From an uncultured Sphingomonadales bacterium (GTDB taxonomy: Bacteria > Pseudomonadota > Alphaproteobacteria > Sphingomonadales > Sphingomonadaceae), in NCBI GenBank assembly GCA_937898535.1, contig CALDKP010000038.1:1-6289 (forward strand): a DNA stretch of 6,289 nt, read 5' to 3'. A model generated the notes under the pieces. The model was not told where the DNA came from, searched no databases, and worked only from the letters and a program-made list of their open reading frames with translations. Shown here in pieces: positions 3,992-6,289 of the stretch. Every line of letters begins with the position of its first letter. Positions within the stretch are counted from its first letter, which is position 1. The translations under genes and the position numbers were made by a program.

Positions 3992-6289
3992 ATGAAATCC
4001 CCCAAAATTTCGATGATCCGCGCAGCATTATTGGCCAGCATTGCCGTTTCCGGCTTAGCCGTGACCGCGCCTGTTATGGCGCAAGAGGAAGCCGCCAGCG
4101 CAGAAAATGGTGATGAAATTATCGTCACTGCGCGGCGCCGTGAAGAAAATCTGCTTGACGTGCCAATCGCCGTCAGCGCATTTTCGGGCGAAGCGCTTGA
4201 ACTGCGTGGCGCGCTTGACCTGACCGACATTGGCAACATCACGCCGAACACCACGCTTGAAACATCGCGCGGCAGTAACTCGACGCTGTCGGCTTTTATT
4301 CGCGGTATCGGGCAACAGGATCCGGTGTCGGGTTTTGAACCCGGTGTCGGCATCTATTTGGACGATGTGTATTTGAACCGTCCGCAAGCTGCGGTCCTCG
4401 ACATTTATGACGTAGAACGCATCGAAGTTCTGCGCGGACCGCAGGGCACACTGTACGGTCGCAACACCATCGGTGGCGCTGTGAAATATGTCACAAAGCG
4501 TTTGCCGCAAGAGTTCGCCTTGAGCGCACGGGCAACGGTCGGAACGTATGATCAGGCCGACGGCGTAGTGACTGTGTCCGCACCGATTGGCGACATCGTG
4601 CGCGTCGGCGGCAGCGTCGCGCGGCTTTCGCGCGGCGGTTTTGGCGACAACCTGACCACCGGCCTTGAAAATTATAACAAGGATGTGTGGGCAGCGCGCG
4701 GCACATTGGAACTTGGCGGATATGGCGCGCCGGTTTCGGTGCGTATCAGCGGCGATTATAGCCGCGACAAGAGCGACCCACGCGGCGGTCACCGTATCAT
4801 TCCCGGATTGTTGTCGGGCGCGCCCGTGCTGGACAATGTCTATGACACACGCGGCGGCCTAGTTGACCCGCAACAGGATATCGAAGCTTATGGCCTCGCC
4901 ATGAACATTTCGGTGGACCTGTCCGATAGCCTGACGCTGCGGTCCATTAGCGCATGGCGCAAAGATGACACGCTGACACCCATCGATTTTGACGCGCTGC
5001 CTGCGGCTGATGTCGACGTCCCCGGTGGCTATTTCAACGAACAGGTCAGCCAGGAAGTGCAGCTGCTTGTTGACGCCGGTCCGTTCAGCGGCATGGTCGG
5101 TGCATATTATCTGGATGCCACGGCAGATACGTTGTTCGATGTGCGCCTGTTCACGACGCTCAATGGATTGACGGCATTTACCAACGCTGCGGTCGATACC
5201 GAAACCTACGCCGTCTTCGGCGATTTTACCTACGATCTTTCCGAACAGCTCAGCCTGTCGGTTGGTGGCCGTTACACATGGGATAAGCGCACCGCGAATA
5301 TCCTGCGCCAAAACTATCTCGGCGGCGGCTCACCGTTCTTCGGCGGGGCAGGCGTCGCCTTTGGCGCAGCCAGCACAAACTTCAGCGGACAGCGTGATTT
5401 CAAAAAGTTCACGCCCCGCGTATCGCTCAGCTTTAAGCCAACGCCAGAGGACAATATCTACGCCAGCTTCAGCCAAGGCTTTAAGGGCGGCGGTTTTGAT
5501 CCGCGCGGCGTGGGTGCCAATGCGCCCGACCTCAACGGCAATGGTATCCGTGGCGAAAACGACGAAGTGGCTGCGTTTCTGAGCTTCCGTCCAGAAAGCG
5601 TCGACAGCTATGAAGTTGGCTATAAGGGCAATGCGTTCGACGGTGGCCTGACCTTCGCGCTCGCTGGCTTCTACGCCGATTATACTGACGTCCAAATCCC
5701 CGGTTCGGTCGCATGTATCGTCAGCGGTCTTCCATCATTCTGCGGCGTAACGTCCAACGCAGGCAAGGCCACATTCAAGGGCGTCGAACTTGAATTTAAC
5801 GCACGGCTTGGTGAAAGCGTTGCCAATGATGGTGACCGTTTGAACCTGTTGGGTGCAGTGGGTTATATTGATGCGAAGTTCGACCAATATATTTCGAACA
5901 TCGCTAGCGTCCCGACCGATGTTGCCGCCTTCCGCGATGTGCAGAACACACCTTCGTGGACCGCGAGCGCAACGCTTGCCTACATGACGCCAGTTGGTGC
6001 TGGGCGCTTGAATCTGGGAACAACCGTTTCGTACCGCAGCAGCACGACTCAGTTCGAAATTCCGAACCCCTATATCGATCAGTCCGGCTATGCCCTCGTC
6101 GACGCAAGCCTGGTGTATACCGCGCCCGACGATCGTTGGAGCATTGGCCTTTATGGTAAGAACCTGCTCGACAAGGAATATAAGACTTCGGGCTACAGCT
6201 TCATTGCTGGCAACGCGACGACTGGCGTGCCTATCCTTGGCGGAACCGGATTGCCCGTTGCGTCGCTGGGCCGCGAAGGCACGCTGACC
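3992..6289 (+). CDS. TonB-dependent outer-membrane receptor (3' end beyond the window)
   Basis: This is an outer-membrane beta-barrel that imports a scarce ligand using energy from TonB-ExbB-ExbD. The 766 visible residues run open to the edge, and the last ones (LGREGTLT) normally precede the final ~15-20 residues, so the gene is nearly complete. A Sec signal peptide covers 1-30: KSPK, a hydrophobic core, and the APVMA|QEE cleavage site. The TonB box is about 41-47 (DEIIVTA). The plug spans about 52-168, with DVPIAVSAFS (56-65), FIRGIG (102-107), GVGIYLDDVY (118-127) and VERIEVLRGPQGTLYGRN (141-158), and the 22-strand barrel begins near 172. There is no N-terminal STN signalling domain, so control by a sigma/anti-sigma pair is unlikely; the divergent TetR gene is the probable regulator. 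An EF-hand-like loop (D513-E525) and the only two cysteines in the visible protein (C575, C584) both lie in predicted external segments. The type is common in sphingomonads. The substrate (siderophore, sugar, lipid or aromatic) cannot be deduced: no SusD, hydrolase or siderophore gene is adjacent. Confidence 0.95.
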   Translation, partial: MKSPKISMIRAALLASIAVSGLAVTAPVMAQEEAASAENGDEIIVTARRREENLLDVPIAVSAFSGEALELRGALDLTDIGNITPNTTLETSRGSNSTLSAFIRGIGQQDPVSGFEPGVGIYLDDVYLNRPQAAVLDIYDVERIEVLRGPQGTLYGRNTIGGAVKYVTKRLPQEFALSARATVGTYDQADGVVTVSAPIGDIVRVGGSVARLSRGGFGDNLTTGLENYNKDVWAARGTLELGGYGAPVSVRISGDYSRDKSDPRGGHRIIPGLLSGAPVLDNVYDTRGGLVDPQQDIEAYGLAMNISVDLSDSLTLRSISAWRKDDTLTPIDFDALPAADVDVPGGYFNEQVSQEVQLLVDAGPFSGMVGAYYLDATADTLFDVRLFTTLNGLTAFTNAAVDTETYAVFGDFTYDLSEQLSLSVGGRYTWDKRTANILRQNYLGGGSPFFGGAGVAFGAASTNFSGQRDFKKFTPRVSLSFKPTPEDNIYASFSQGFKGGGFDPRGVGANAPDLNGNGIRGENDEVAAFLSFRPESVDSYEVGYKGNAFDGGLTFALAGFYADYTDVQIPGSVACIVSGLPSFCGVTSNAGKATFKGVELEFNARLGESVANDGDRLNLLGAVGYIDAKFDQYISNIASVPTDVAAFRDVQNTPSWTASATLAYMTPVGAGRLNLGTTVSYRSSTTQFEIPNPYIDQSGYALVDASLVYTAPDDRWSIGLYGKNLLDKEYKTSGYSFIAGNATTGVPILGGTGLPVASLGREGTLT

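Noticed and set aside
3922..4113. Plus-strand 63-codon frame starting inside the palindrome.
   Set aside because: It starts in the operator, has no ribosome-binding site, runs out of frame into the receptor signal peptide and shows no family features.
4055..4792. Long open frame (245 codons) antisense to the TonB-dependent receptor.
   Set aside because: The opposite strand has a full receptor with signal peptide, TonB box and plug motifs. The antisense product shows no recognisable domain and is explained by GC-rich codon bias.

Overview
The window looks like a piece of an alphaproteobacterial chromosome, most likely from Sphingomonadales. The evidence is by-eye family resemblance: an RF3 starting MTLNRRTFAI, a TonB-dependent receptor with the DEIIVTARRR TonB-box region and the long C-terminal pattern usual in sphingomonads, and moderate GC (about 58% in two rows counted by hand in the middle of the GH42 gene). 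I cannot name the genus.

Layout from left to right. (1) Bases 1-173 hold the last ~56 codons of a LivM-type branched-chain amino acid ABC permease, ending in TGA. (2) A GH42 beta-galactosidase reading frame runs from about 170 to 1681 on the plus strand. It lacks the first ~150 residues of the family, including the acid/base glutamate, and begins directly where the livM frame ends. The two pieces do not belong together functionally. This is either a genomic rearrangement or a chimeric assembly at the window's left edge. (3) prfC (peptide chain release factor 3) lies on the minus strand at 1678-3240, tail to tail with the GH42 frame and sharing 4 bases with it. (4) A TetR-family regulator lies at 3265-3888 on the minus strand, 24 bases upstream of prfC, so the two may be co-transcribed. 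(5) A 103-base divergent intergenic region (3889-3991) carries a near-perfect 22-bp palindrome and two plausible back-to-back promoters. (6) A TonB-dependent outer-membrane receptor runs on the plus strand from 3992 off the right edge, probably missing only its last 15-20 residues.

The coherent functional unit is tetR/TonB-dependent receptor: a local repressor that probably binds the palindrome over both promoters and so controls itself, the receptor and possibly the downstream prfC. The receptor's substrate and the regulator's ligand cannot be read from the sequence. I found no RNA genes, CRISPR array, insertion sequence or clear terminator hairpin, and no previously undescribed system. The points most worth a second look are the livM/GH42 junction and the operator/promoter architecture at 3912-3963.
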